A stretch of DNA of 64,000 nt. It comes from Lentisalinibacter salinarum. Lineage in GTDB: Bacteria > Pseudomonadota > Gammaproteobacteria > Steroidobacterales > Woeseiaceae. Shown piece after piece: positions 17,728-25,671 of this stretch. Below the pieces are notes generated by a model. It did not search any database. It was given only the letters and a program-made list of their open reading frames with translations, and had not been told where the DNA came from. Both the position numbers and the translations under genes were made by a program. Positions within the stretch are counted from its first letter, which is position 1. Each line of letters opens with the position of its first letter. The stretch is taken from positions 310,001 through 374,000 of the forward strand of contig NZ_JAPDRH010000001.1 in the NCBI RefSeq assembly GCF_040706555.1. The letters run 5' to 3'.

Positions 17728-19440
17728 CTACCAGCCGCCGCCCCCGCCGCCGCCGCCTCCGCCGCCGGAGGAACCGCCGCCCCCGCTGCCCGACGAGGAA
17801 CCCGGCGGCGTGGCCGCCGAGGCGATCGCCGAGTTCAGCGAACTGCCGACGGCCCGGCTCATCTTCACCGGGTTGCCGGCCTCCCAGCGCCCGGCATACC
17901 AGCCCGGGTGCCAGTCGCTGCCGGTCTCGTCGCGCAGCCGAGCGAAGACGTCGGCGAACTGCTCGGCCCAGGGCTGCTCCACCCCCAGTGCGAGCGCGAA
18001 GGGCAGGTAGGCTTCGAAGAGTTCCGGCGTTCGCTTGGGCGGATTCCTCAGATTCAGTTCGTCCTTCTCGGCCACTTCGAGGTACAGACGGAAGCCTTCC
18101 ACCTTGTCGAGCAGTCTGCGACCGTGCGGCGTCGGTGCCTTCAGAAGCCAGGCGAACAGTGCGACGCCGGCGCCGCCGGCGGCCAGCGCGATGGCGCCGG
18201 CGAGCGTGAGGCGATCGGCGACCGCCGCGCCGATGCCCGCACCTGCCAGCAGCACGACCGCGGGCAACAGCAGCGCGCTGTTGCTGACGAAGTAGCGCTG
18301 GTAATAGTCCCGCTTCAACGCCTTTTCGTGGGCCTTCATGGCGCCGCCGACGATGCTGTGGTACGCGTTGTCCAGCGCCATGCGGTTGGCGCTGGCGAAC
18401 AGATGTGACAGCACGGCGGATTCGCCCGGAGCCAGGGAGCCGTCGTCGGTCTTCGTCGTGCGGTCGAGTGCGTAGTCGCCGTCGTCTTCCTCGATGGTGA
18501 CGAAGCCCTTCACTGCCAGGTTGAGTATGGCCGCGGTGAAGGTGCGTTTGTCGTAGCCCATCTCCGCCACGTACCGGAGTGAGGCCGGCGAGTAACCTTC
18601 CGGGGGCTCGTAGTGAGGGAAGATCACGCCGGGCTCCGGGTCGACGCCGGTGCGTCGCCAGGCGGTCAGCAGGTAGAACAGGGAGCCGGCGGCGCCCGCG
18701 AGGGCGATCAGCAGGCCCAGGTTCTGCGACAGCAGGAAGCGCAGGTCGTCCGCCGCCGTCGGTTCGGCCACGTGGCCTTTCGGCCAGGAGACGACGATGG
18801 TCAGCCCCTCGCCGGGACCGAGTTCGCGGGTGCTGCGGAAGACCGCGTTGCCGCGGAAATCCACGCTCGCCTCGTAGTCCTGTCCCGTCGCGCCGAAAGG
18901 CCCCGTATAGGCTTCCACCGCGATGTCGGCCGCATCGACGCTCTCCGGCAGGTGCACCGTGGCCGCCGCCTCTTCGATGGGGAAGGCCCACTGGTTGCCG
19001 GTGACGTTCCAGTACAGCTCGTCGTGGTCGTCGAAATAGCCGAGCACCCGGTCCACCGTGTAGGTGAGCTCGTAGACGTGCCGGCCGGGCGGCACGAACT
19101 CGTCCGCGGAGCCGACGTACAGGCGTATCCCGTTGCCGCGCCGCTCGGTGTGGTGCGGCTCGGCCGATCCGTTGCGCCGCACCGAGCGGAACTCCGGCAC
19201 GATGCGGACCCGGTTGCCGGCAGCATCCACATAGTCGGTGGGCAGGTCCCGGTAGATGCCGCGCCGGATGCGGTCGCCCTCGGCGGTGACCTCGATGGTC
19301 TCGGTGACCGTGATCGGGCCGGCCGCCGGCACGTCGATCTCCGCGTGGTAGCGGTGGATGCGCTCGTCCGCGGCGGCAACCGTCGTCCCCAGCGCGACCA
19401 TGGCGAGCGCCGCCAGTGCGGCTCTTCCCGCCAGGAGCAT
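17728..19440 (-). CDS. DUF2207 membrane protein with glycine-rich tail
   Basis: A 570-residue protein with an N-terminal signal (AALAALAMVALGTTVAAA). The extracytoplasmic domain starts ERIHRYHAEIDVPAAGPITV and includes EGDRIRRGIYRDLPTDY, both diagnostic of DUF2207. Helices follow near residues 240-260 and 395-435, then a cytoplasmic domain, then a C-terminal stretch of Gly and Ser ending in Trp. Such Gly-rich tails are normal in this family and may be disordered. DUF2207 proteins regularly sit next to LemA, as here, where the two genes overlap by ATGA. The biochemical role is unknown; envelope maintenance is only a guess. Confidence 0.85.
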   Translation of the reverse strand: MLLAGRAALAALAMVALGTTVAAADERIHRYHAEIDVPAAGPITVTETIEVTAEGDRIRRGIYRDLPTDYVDAAGNRVRIVPEFRSVRRNGSAEPHHTERRGNGIRLYVGSADEFVPPGRHVYELTYTVDRVLGYFDDHDELYWNVTGNQWAFPIEEAAATVHLPESVDAADIAVEAYTGPFGATGQDYEASVDFRGNAVFRSTRELGPGEGLTIVVSWPKGHVAEPTAADDLRFLLSQNLGLLIALAGAAGSLFYLLTAWRRTGVDPEPGVIFPHYEPPEGYSPASLRYVAEMGYDKRTFTAAILNLAVKGFVTIEEDDGDYALDRTTKTDDGSLAPGESAVLSHLFASANRMALDNAYHSIVGGAMKAHEKALKRDYYQRYFVSNSALLLPAVVLLAGAGIGAAVADRLTLAGAIALAAGGAGVALFAWLLKAPTPHGRRLLDKVEGFRLYLEVAEKDELNLRNPPKRTPELFEAYLPFALALGVEQPWAEQFADVFARLRDETGSDWHPGWYAGRWEAGNPVKMSRAVGSSLNSAIASAATPPGSSSGSGGGGSSGGGGGGGGGGGW

Positions 19441-19994
19441 CAGTCGCCCAGCTTCACGGCCGGCGCGGCCCCGGTGCCGGCCTCCGCGTCGAAGTACTCG
19501 GCCTCGCGGAAGCCGAGGGAGCGGGCGACGATCAGATCCGGGAAAGACTGGATGCGCGTATTCAGGTCGCGCACGGCGCCGTTGTAATAACGGCGGGCGT
19601 ACTGCAGCTTGTCCTCCGTGTCGACCAGCTGCTCCTGCAGGTCAAGGAAATTCCGGTTGGCCTTCAGGTCCGGGTAGCTCTCGGCCACGGCCAGCAGCCG
19701 GTCGATGCCGCGGGCGAGTTCGTCCTCGAGCCGGGCTTTCGCCGCAGGCCGGTCGGTCTCCTCGCTGCGGCGGCGCAGTTCCGTCACCGCCGTCATGGTG
19801 GCCCGCTCGTAGTCGGCGTAGGCGCGCACCGCCTCGACGAGCCGGGGAATGAGGTCGTGGCGGCGCTGCAGCTGCACGTCGATGTCGCTCCATCCCGCCC
19901 GGGTGCGGTTACGGTCGCGGACCAGGCGGTTGAAGATGAGGACTGCCCAGACGGCGAGGCCGAGCAGCACGAGGATGAGCAGCGGCTCCGCCAC
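19440..19994 (-). CDS. lemA: LemA family protein
   Basis: A 184-residue protein with one N-terminal membrane helix (LLILVLLGLAVWAVLIF). The classic LemA helical-bundle motifs follow: NRTRAGWSDIDVQLQRRHDL, IPRLVEAVRAYADYE, LLAVAESYPDLKANRNFLDL, and ARRYYNGAVRDLNTRIQSFP. Length and order fit the family exactly. LemA is thought to be inner-membrane anchored with a periplasmic or cytoplasmic coiled-coil; its cellular task is unsettled. It lies 7 bases after the phosphoribosyltransferase stop and overlaps DUF2207, so the three genes are probably one transcript. Confidence 0.93.
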   Translation of the reverse strand: MAEPLLILVLLGLAVWAVLIFNRLVRDRNRTRAGWSDIDVQLQRRHDLIPRLVEAVRAYADYERATMTAVTELRRRSEETDRPAAKARLEDELARGIDRLLAVAESYPDLKANRNFLDLQEQLVDTEDKLQYARRYYNGAVRDLNTRIQSFPDLIVARSLGFREAEYFDAEAGTGAAPAVKLGD

Positions 19995-20001
19995 CAGCGT
20001 A

Positions 20002-20571
20002 TCAGGTATCCGCGCGGCGGGCCGAGGCCAGCAGGTCGTGCAGGGCCGGGTTCTTCGTCTGCAGTTCGTCCGCGTCCAGGCCCAGCACCTCGTGGGGGAA
20101 GACCAGCCATTCGTCGGTCTCGTGGTTCCAGTAGTCGGGCGTCATGCTCGTGCGGTTGCGCGCGGGCTTGAACCAGGGGACCGCGATGCGCACGTCCCCG
20201 GGCATGTTGGCCCGGGTCTTGCGCTTCAGCTCCTCGATCACGGCGGCGATGCTCTTGCCGCTGTCGAACACGTCGTCGACGATCAGCAGCCGGTCGTCGT
20301 GGCAGATCTTGTCCACGATGTAATCGAGGCCGAGCACCTTGACCACGGCGTCCTGCTGGTCGATGCCGCGGTAGGAGGAAGTACGGATGGCGATGTGGTC
20401 GGAGTCCACGCCGAAGTAGTAGAGCAGTTCCTGCACCGCCATGCCGACGGGTGTGCCACCCCGCCAGATGGCCATGATCATGGTCGGCCGGAAGCCGCTC
20501 TCGAGAATCTTGGCTCCGAGCTGGAACGACTCTTCCAGCAGTCGCTGGGCCGAGATGTAGATTTTGTCCAT
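20002..20571 (-). CDS. Purine-type phosphoribosyltransferase (paralog 1)
   Basis: A 189-residue type I PRTase. The PRPP-binding loop is LLIVDDVFDSGKSIAAVIEE, with the two acidic residues and the DSGKS loop. The PPi loop is WRGGTPVG. The C-terminus (NHETDEWLVFPHEVLG) matches the hypoxanthine/xanthine PRTase subgroup. The expected reaction is transfer of ribose-5-phosphate from PRPP to a purine base in the cytoplasm; which base is accepted cannot be read. It heads the PRTase-lemA-DUF2207 transcript. A second, clearly related PRTase is encoded divergently 96 bases away. Confidence 0.85.
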   Translation of the reverse strand: MDKIYISAQRLLEESFQLGAKILESGFRPTMIMAIWRGGTPVGMAVQELLYYFGVDSDHIAIRTSSYRGIDQQDAVVKVLGLDYIVDKICHDDRLLIVDDVFDSGKSIAAVIEELKRKTRANMPGDVRIAVPWFKPARNRTSMTPDYWNHETDEWLVFPHEVLGLDADELQTKNPALHDLLASARRADT

Positions 20572-20667
20572 CCTGTCCTTCGGGGCGTGCGGCCGGCGGC
20601 TCGATCTCTATAATGCGGAATCCGGACCACCGATGTTAACGTTTTTGCCCGGGGGCATCGACACGCC

Positions 20668-21267
20668 ATGGAACGCCGCTTCATCGCCGCCAACGACCTG
20701 CTGCTGGATTCCTTCCGGCTCGCCGTCGATATCCACGACGCCGGATTCCGGCCCGATTTTCTGGTGGGCCTCTGGCGCGGCGGCACGGCCGTCGGCATCG
20801 CGGTGCAGGAGGGGCTGGAATATCTGGGTGTCGAGACGGACCACATCGCGGTGCGCACCTCCTACACCGGCCCGGAGTCCTATCACAAGCGCGATCATGC
20901 GGTGGCCGGCATACGGGTGCACGCCTTGCAGTATCTCGTCGACCGCCTCGAGGCGGAGCACCGCCTGCTGATCGTGGACGACGTCTACTCCACGGGCGCG
21001 AGCGTGCAGGCGGTCATCAACGAGCTGACGCGTAAGACACGCCGCAACCTGCCCCACGACATCCGCACGGCGACGGTCTGGTATCGGCCCACGGAGCGCA
21101 CCGTCGCGCCGCCCGACTTCTTCATCCACGAGACCGCCGACTGGCTGGTGCTGCCTTACGAGCTGCAGGACCTCAGCCGCGACGAGATCCGCGCCAACAA
21201 GCCGGCGGCGGCCCGGCTGATCGAGGAACTGGCGGGCAAACTGGCGGAAAAGACAGGGCCGGCGTGA
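20668..21267 (+). CDS. Purine-type phosphoribosyltransferase (paralog 2)
   Basis: A 199-residue type I PRTase paralogous to the one encoded divergently. The shared framework includes FRPDFLVGLWRGGTAVGIAV, LLIVDDVYSTGASVQAVINE (PRPP loop, here STGAS instead of DSGKS) and FFIHETADWLVLPYEL. The loop change, plus SYTGPESYHKRDH where the neighbour has SSYRGIDQQDA, suggests divergence in base specificity after duplication. It sits directly before the convergent guanine deaminase operon end, which supports a role in salvaging purine bases that would otherwise be degraded. Confidence 0.83.
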   Translation: MERRFIAANDLLLDSFRLAVDIHDAGFRPDFLVGLWRGGTAVGIAVQEGLEYLGVETDHIAVRTSYTGPESYHKRDHAVAGIRVHALQYLVDRLEAEHRLLIVDDVYSTGASVQAVINELTRKTRRNLPHDIRTATVWYRPTERTVAPPDFFIHETADWLVLPYELQDLSRDEIRANKPAAARLIEELAGKLAEKTGPA

Positions 21268-21296
21268 AGCCCGCGTGAATCTCGCGACAGGTGACT

Positions 21297-22616
21297 TCAG
21301 GCCGGCGAGACCGGCTCGCCGAGAATATGCGTCGCCCGCACGCAGCGTTCGTCGCCCAGCATCAGCAGGGCGAACAGGAGTTCGGCGATATCCTCCGCCG
21401 CGGCCGTCCGACGCCGCTGCAGGGTACCGGCGGCAGGGTCCAGCACCACGAAGTCCGCTTCCTTGCCGGTCTCGAAATTGCCGATGCGATCGTCCCAGGC
21501 GAGCGCGCGGGCCGCACCCAGGGTGGCGAGATACAGGGCCTGCCACGGCGACAGCATCTGGCCCCGGAGATGCAGCACCTTGTAGGCTTCCGCCGCCGTG
21601 CCGAGCAGGCTGAGCGTCGTGCCGGCCCCGATGTCGGTGCCGAGTCCCACCGGGATGCCGTGATCCCGCGCACGCGCCAGGTCGAACAGGCCGCTGCCCA
21701 TGAAGGAGTTCGAGGTCGGGCAGAACGCGATCGCGCCGCCCGATTCCGCCATGAGGGGGTAGTCCTCGTCCTCCAGATGCAGGCAATGGGCGAAGACCGC
21801 GCGCTCGCGCAGGAGGCCGGCGGCGCGGTATACGTCCAGGTAGCTGCGCCGCTCCGGGAACAGCTCGGTCACCCAGGCCACCTCGTCCCGGTTCTCGGCG
21901 AGGTGGGTATGCACGAATACGTCCGGGAACTCTCCGGCCAGGCGGCCGGCCAGTGCCAGCTGCTCCGGGCTCGAGGTGGGGGCGAAGCGGGGCGTTATCG
22001 CGTATTCGAGCCGTTCTGTGCCGTGCCAGCGCTGCAGCAGTTCCCGGCTCCCGGCGTAGCCGCTCTCCGCCGTGTCCTGCAGATAATCCGGGCAGTTGCG
22101 GTCCATCAGTACCTTGCCGCAGGCCACCCGCAGCCGGCGCGCCAGCGCGGCCTCGAACAACGCGTCGACCGAGGCCGCATGGACCGTGGGGAAGATCAGT
22201 GCTGAGGTGGTGCCGTGGGCCAGCATCAGGTCCAGGAATTCGCCCGCGACGCGGTCCGCCAGCGAGCGGTCGGCGTAGCGGCGTTCCGTCGGGTAGGTAT
22301 AGCGCTCGAGCCACTGCAGCAGCTGCTCGCCGTACGAGGCCACCATGTCGATCTGGGGATAATGCACGTGGCAGTCGATGAAGCCCGGCACGAGGAGGCA
22401 GCCGCTGTAGTCGGTGACGGATACCCGGTCGCCTCCCTGTTCGGCCAGCTCCGCCAGCAGGGGCTCGGCCGGGCCGACCCGAGCCACCTTCCCGTCCTCG
22501 GTGACGAGCAGGCCGTCTTCGAAAAACTCCAGCGCCGAGCCGGCATCCCCGTCGCCCGGAGCGGCGAGCAGGTGCAGGACGGAGGCCCGGAAGGCGCGGG
22601 CCGTCGCGCCGCTCAC
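21297..22616 (-). CDS. guaD: Guanine deaminase
   Basis: A 439-residue amidohydrolase converting guanine to xanthine plus ammonia in the cytosol. Metal-site motifs are PGFIDCHVHYPQIDM near residue 75, FVHTHLAENRDEV, FAHCLHLEDEDY and LGTDIGAG; the loop GEQLLQWLERYTYPTE is diagnostic for guanine deaminase. Length fits the family. It starts with GTG at 22616, overlapping the TGA of allA as GTGA, so it is the last gene of the uricolytic operon and feeds xanthine to the dehydrogenase encoded upstream. Confidence 0.95.
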   Translation of the reverse strand: MSGATARAFRASVLHLLAAPGDGDAGSALEFFEDGLLVTEDGKVARVGPAEPLLAELAEQGGDRVSVTDYSGCLLVPGFIDCHVHYPQIDMVASYGEQLLQWLERYTYPTERRYADRSLADRVAGEFLDLMLAHGTTSALIFPTVHAASVDALFEAALARRLRVACGKVLMDRNCPDYLQDTAESGYAGSRELLQRWHGTERLEYAITPRFAPTSSPEQLALAGRLAGEFPDVFVHTHLAENRDEVAWVTELFPERRSYLDVYRAAGLLRERAVFAHCLHLEDEDYPLMAESGGAIAFCPTSNSFMGSGLFDLARARDHGIPVGLGTDIGAGTTLSLLGTAAEAYKVLHLRGQMLSPWQALYLATLGAARALAWDDRIGNFETGKEADFVVLDPAAGTLQRRRTAAAEDIAELLFALLMLGDERCVRATHILGEPVSPA

Positions 22617-23149
22617 GGCGCCGCTCCGGCGTCGGGGGGCGGCGAGCCGGGGACGGCGGGCACGACGACAGGGCGGTCCAGCGTGTGGGTGTCGCAATTG
22701 TCCGTGCTGGCGACGTCGTCGATGATCAGGAACTCCTGACCTTCGGCCAGGCCGATAAGCGGCACGTGCCAGGTGCCGGCCCGGTAATTCACGCCCTGGC
22801 TGCCGTCGGTCAGGAAGGCGCGCAGGTCGTCGGCGAAGGGCGCCGCGCCGGCCGGCGCCACCACCACGACGAAGCGGAACCCGGCGAGCGGCACGAACGC
22901 CTGGCTGCCGCGGGGATGACGCTCGACCATCGGGCAGGTCACCGGCTGGCTCGCGGCGCGGCGGCAGCGGGCGATGCTCACGCCGACGCGCCCCTCGGCC
23001 GTGAGCCGGGCGAGGTCGTCGTAGCGCTCGAAGCGCGCATCGTTCATGGGGTCCGCATTCGCGATCCCCGCCCCGATCACCTCGCCGTAGGGTCGGAATG
23101 CCTCTGCGGACAGCGGCTCGAGGGTCAGCGTGCGCGGCGTATCACTCAC
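22613..23149 (-). CDS. allA: Ureidoglycolate lyase
   Basis: A 178-residue AllA-family enzyme splitting ureidoglycolate to glyoxylate and urea. Motifs are EPLSAEAFRPYGEVI at the N-terminus, NDARFERYDDLARL, MVERHPRGSQAFVPLAG and YRAGTWHVPLIGL. The GTG at 23149 is chosen: a GGAG lies 6 bases upstream and the reading frame overlaps the allantoicase stop by 8 bases. An in-frame ATG at 23215 would add 22 Gln- and Ala-rich residues encoded by a TGCATG-rich low-complexity stretch at the end of alc. This is the last step of the purine ring breakdown route in this operon; the urea would need a urease that is not in the window. Confidence 0.9.
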   Translation of the reverse strand: MSDTPRTLTLEPLSAEAFRPYGEVIGAGIANADPMNDARFERYDDLARLTAEGRVGVSIARCRRAASQPVTCPMVERHPRGSQAFVPLAGFRFVVVVAPAGAAPFADDLRAFLTDGSQGVNYRAGTWHVPLIGLAEGQEFLIIDDVASTDNCDTHTLDRPVVVPAVPGSPPPDAGAAP

Positions 23150-24194
23150 CGGTGTCTCCGCTTGCCCGGCCCGTGCCAGGGCCTGTTGCATGACCCGTTG
23201 CATGGCTGCTTGCATGGCCCAGGAGGCGCAGTCGGCTCACGCCGCCGTCCGGGTAAATGGCGAGTCGCACGTGGGTCACGGCGCCGAGGTCGTTCAGTTC
23301 GTCGCGGAAATGGTGGCGGGTATCGGCGCCGAGCGGCACCGCGGGCAGCAGTTCCGGCCAGTCGGCCGATTGCTGCAGCAGGGAATCGAGGTCCGTGCCC
23401 TCGATGCGGGCGGCCTGCAGGGAGGCACGGGCGGGATAGTTGCCCTTGAAGTGCGCGGTGTCGATCTCGGCCTCCTCGATGCGCCCCAACCGGCCGAGAG
23501 CGAGTACCACCCAGTCGTGGCCGGGGCCGCGCCGGCGTCGGGTCTCCCAGCCGTCGCCCATGTTGATGCCGCGGCCGGGCACGTTGAGGTTGTGCATGCT
23601 GCCGAAGTGCTCGTCGCTGCAGGCCAGCGCCCGGCCGCCGTGCTCCAGCGCGAACAGGTCGATGGGTGCCGACGGTGCCGGGGCGCGCGGCGCGGGCCGC
23701 ACCTCGCCGTAGATGCGCAGCCGTGCTACGCCGCCGTCGGGGTAGATGTTCAGGCGCAGGTGCGAAACCGGCTCCCGGTCGTCCACCGGCAGGTAGTGGT
23801 GAGAGTCGCCCGCCAGTTCGACCCGGGGCAGCAGCACCCGCCAGGCGGCATCCGCGCCCGGCACTTCGTCGTCGGTGAAGCATGCGTCGACGGAGGCCGC
23901 CTCCGGATAGTTGCCGGTGAAGTGGGAGGTGTCGATATCCAGGCCGTGCACGATGCCCGGCAGGCCGAGCCGGACGATGCACCAGTCGTGGCCGGGCTCC
24001 CGGCGCCGGCGAGTCTCCCAGCCGTCCATCCACTTGCCGTGTTCGTCGTACTCGTCCGGCAGGAATACCGGTGCCTCGGGTTTGATCAGCCGTTCCTTCG
24101 CGCCGAAGAACTCGTCATTGGCCTCCACCACGCGGGTGCCGAAGCGGGGCTGCTCCAGCGGCGTCCACTGGTGGAACGGGTGGCGACTACTCAT
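23142..24194 (-). CDS. alc: Allantoicase
   Basis: A 350-residue protein with the two tandem allantoicase domains. The repeated core GWETRRRREPGHDW and GWETRRRRGPGHDW appears once in each half, as does the DTSHFTGNYP / DTAHFKGNYP pair and the IYPDGGVARLR / IYPDGGVSRLR pair. It hydrolyses allantoate to ureidoglycolate and urea. Start ATG at 24194 overlaps the upstream decarboxylase stop (ATGA). The extreme C-terminus, HASSHATGHATGPGTGRAS, is low-complexity, encoded by repeated TGCATG-like words; it lies beyond the conserved domain and is likely unimportant for catalysis. Confidence 0.95.
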   Translation of the reverse strand: MSSRHPFHQWTPLEQPRFGTRVVEANDEFFGAKERLIKPEAPVFLPDEYDEHGKWMDGWETRRRREPGHDWCIVRLGLPGIVHGLDIDTSHFTGNYPEAASVDACFTDDEVPGADAAWRVLLPRVELAGDSHHYLPVDDREPVSHLRLNIYPDGGVARLRIYGEVRPAPRAPAPSAPIDLFALEHGGRALACSDEHFGSMHNLNVPGRGINMGDGWETRRRRGPGHDWVVLALGRLGRIEEAEIDTAHFKGNYPARASLQAARIEGTDLDSLLQQSADWPELLPAVPLGADTRHHFRDELNDLGAVTHVRLAIYPDGGVSRLRLLGHASSHATGHATGPGTGRASGDTGE

Positions 24195-24757
24195 CGGGGG
24201 TCTCTCTGACCCGGCTGTTCGCTCATCTGATCCAGTCTGAGCCGGGCGATGCGGTGGATCTCGTCGAGGGCGCGGCGGAATTCGGTCTCCGGCGGATTGC
24301 CCAGCCGCTCGCCGAAGGCCTCCAGGATGTCGCCGCGGCTGGCGCCGCGCACCGCCATCACGAACGGGAAGCCGAAGCACCGGTGATAGGCCTCGTTGAG
24401 ACTCTGGAAGCGTTCGTATTCCTCCGGCGTGCACTGGTCGAGTCCGGCGCTCTGCTGCTCGGCGGTGGACTCTTCGGTGAGCGTGCCCGCCACGGAGGCC
24501 CTGCCGGCGAGGTCCGGATGGGCGCGGATGAGCGCGAGCTGGCGCTCCCGGCCGGCGTCCTCGACCACTGCGGCGAGCCGTCCCGCCAGGGCATCGATCG
24601 GGATATGGACGGGCGCACCGGGGGCCGCCGGCAGGTCGCCACGGGTCCAGGCCTCCTGCGCCACCCAGGGCGAGGACTCGTAGACGCCGCCATAGCGCGC
24701 GACGAAGGCGGCCTCGTCGCCCGGGATCGGCAACAGCGCATCGCGGGAGGAGTTCAC
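24191..24757 (-). CDS. uraD: 2-oxo-4-hydroxy-4-carboxy-5-ureidoimidazoline (OHCU) decarboxylase
   Basis: A 188-residue all-helical enzyme of the OHCU decarboxylase family, making S-allantoin from OHCU. Conserved signature: RAHPDLAGRA (catalytic His), LTEESTAEQQSAGLDQ, and FGFPFVMAVRG. GTG start at 24757 overlaps the puuE stop as GTGA. Together with hiuH, encoded at the head of the same operon, it makes the stereospecific path from the urate oxidation product to allantoin, so no spontaneous steps are needed. Confidence 0.95.
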   Translation of the reverse strand: MNSSRDALLPIPGDEAAFVARYGGVYESSPWVAQEAWTRGDLPAAPGAPVHIPIDALAGRLAAVVEDAGRERQLALIRAHPDLAGRASVAGTLTEESTAEQQSAGLDQCTPEEYERFQSLNEAYHRCFGFPFVMAVRGASRGDILEAFGERLGNPPETEFRRALDEIHRIARLRLDQMSEQPGQRDPR

Positions 24758-25671
24758 GTCGCGGGCGCCTCGTGACGCTCGAGCCAGTGACGGGCGATGT
24801 CGATGCGCCGCGCCACCCACACCCGGTCGTGGCCGGCGACGTAGTCGAGGAAACGGGCCACGGCCTGCGCCCGGCCCGGGCGGCCGGCGAGCCGGCAGTG
24901 CAGGCCCACGGACATCATGCGCGGCCGGCGCTCGCCCTCCGCGTACAGGCAGTCGAAGGTGTCACGGAGATACTGGTAGAACTGGTCGCCGCTGTTGAAT
25001 CCCTGCGCCGTGGCGAAGCGCATGTCGTTGGCATCCAGCGTGTAGGGCACCATCAGCTGGGGCCGGCCGCAGCTCGTGTCCCAGTAGGGCAGGTCGTCGG
25101 TGTAGCTGTCGGCGCTGTAGGTAAAGCCGCCGTGCTCGACGACCAGGCCGAGCGTGTGGGGGCTGCAGCGGCCGAGATACCAGCCTTCCGGCGGCGTCCC
25201 GGTGAGCGCCGTATGGATGCGCACCGCTTCCTGCAGGTGCGCGCGTTCGGTGCCGGGGTCGACGAACTGGTAGTCGATCCAGCGGTAGCCGTGGCTGGCC
25301 ACCTCCCAGCCGGCCTCGAGCATCGCCTGCACTGCGGCCGGGTTGCGCTGCATGGCCATGGCGACGCCGAACACCGTCACGGGCAGGCTGCGCTCCGTGA
25401 ACAGCCGGTGCAGCCGCCAGAAGCCGGCGCGGGCGCCGTACTCGTAAATCGACTCCATGTTCATGTGGCGCACGCCCTCATAGGGCTCGGCGCCGACGAT
25501 CTCGGAGAGGAAGGCCTCCGAATGGGTGTCGCCGTGCAGCACGCAGCGCTCGCCCCCTTCCTCGTAATTGATGACGAACTGCACCGCGACGCGGGCGCGG
25601 CCCGGCCAGTCGGCCGCGGGCGGGCGGGGGCCGTAGCCGACGAGATCCCGGGGATAACCGGTCCCGCTCAT
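24754..25671 (-). CDS. puuE: Allantoinase, PuuE (polysaccharide deacetylase-type) family
   Basis: A 305-residue cofactor-independent allantoinase related to polysaccharide deacetylases, opening allantoin to allantoate. Key segments: GYPRDLVGYGPRPPAADWPG at the N-terminus, VQFVINYEEGGE, EVASHGYRWIDYQ and LGRCSPHT. This matches PuuE rather than the dinuclear metal AllB/PucH type. The ATG at 25671 overlaps the puuD stop; an ORF extending upstream is only the out-of-frame shadow of puuD. Confidence 0.94.
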   Translation of the reverse strand: MSGTGYPRDLVGYGPRPPAADWPGRARVAVQFVINYEEGGERCVLHGDTHSEAFLSEIVGAEPYEGVRHMNMESIYEYGARAGFWRLHRLFTERSLPVTVFGVAMAMQRNPAAVQAMLEAGWEVASHGYRWIDYQFVDPGTERAHLQEAVRIHTALTGTPPEGWYLGRCSPHTLGLVVEHGGFTYSADSYTDDLPYWDTSCGRPQLMVPYTLDANDMRFATAQGFNSGDQFYQYLRDTFDCLYAEGERRPRMMSVGLHCRLAGRPGRAQAVARFLDYVAGHDRVWVARRIDIARHWLERHEAPAT

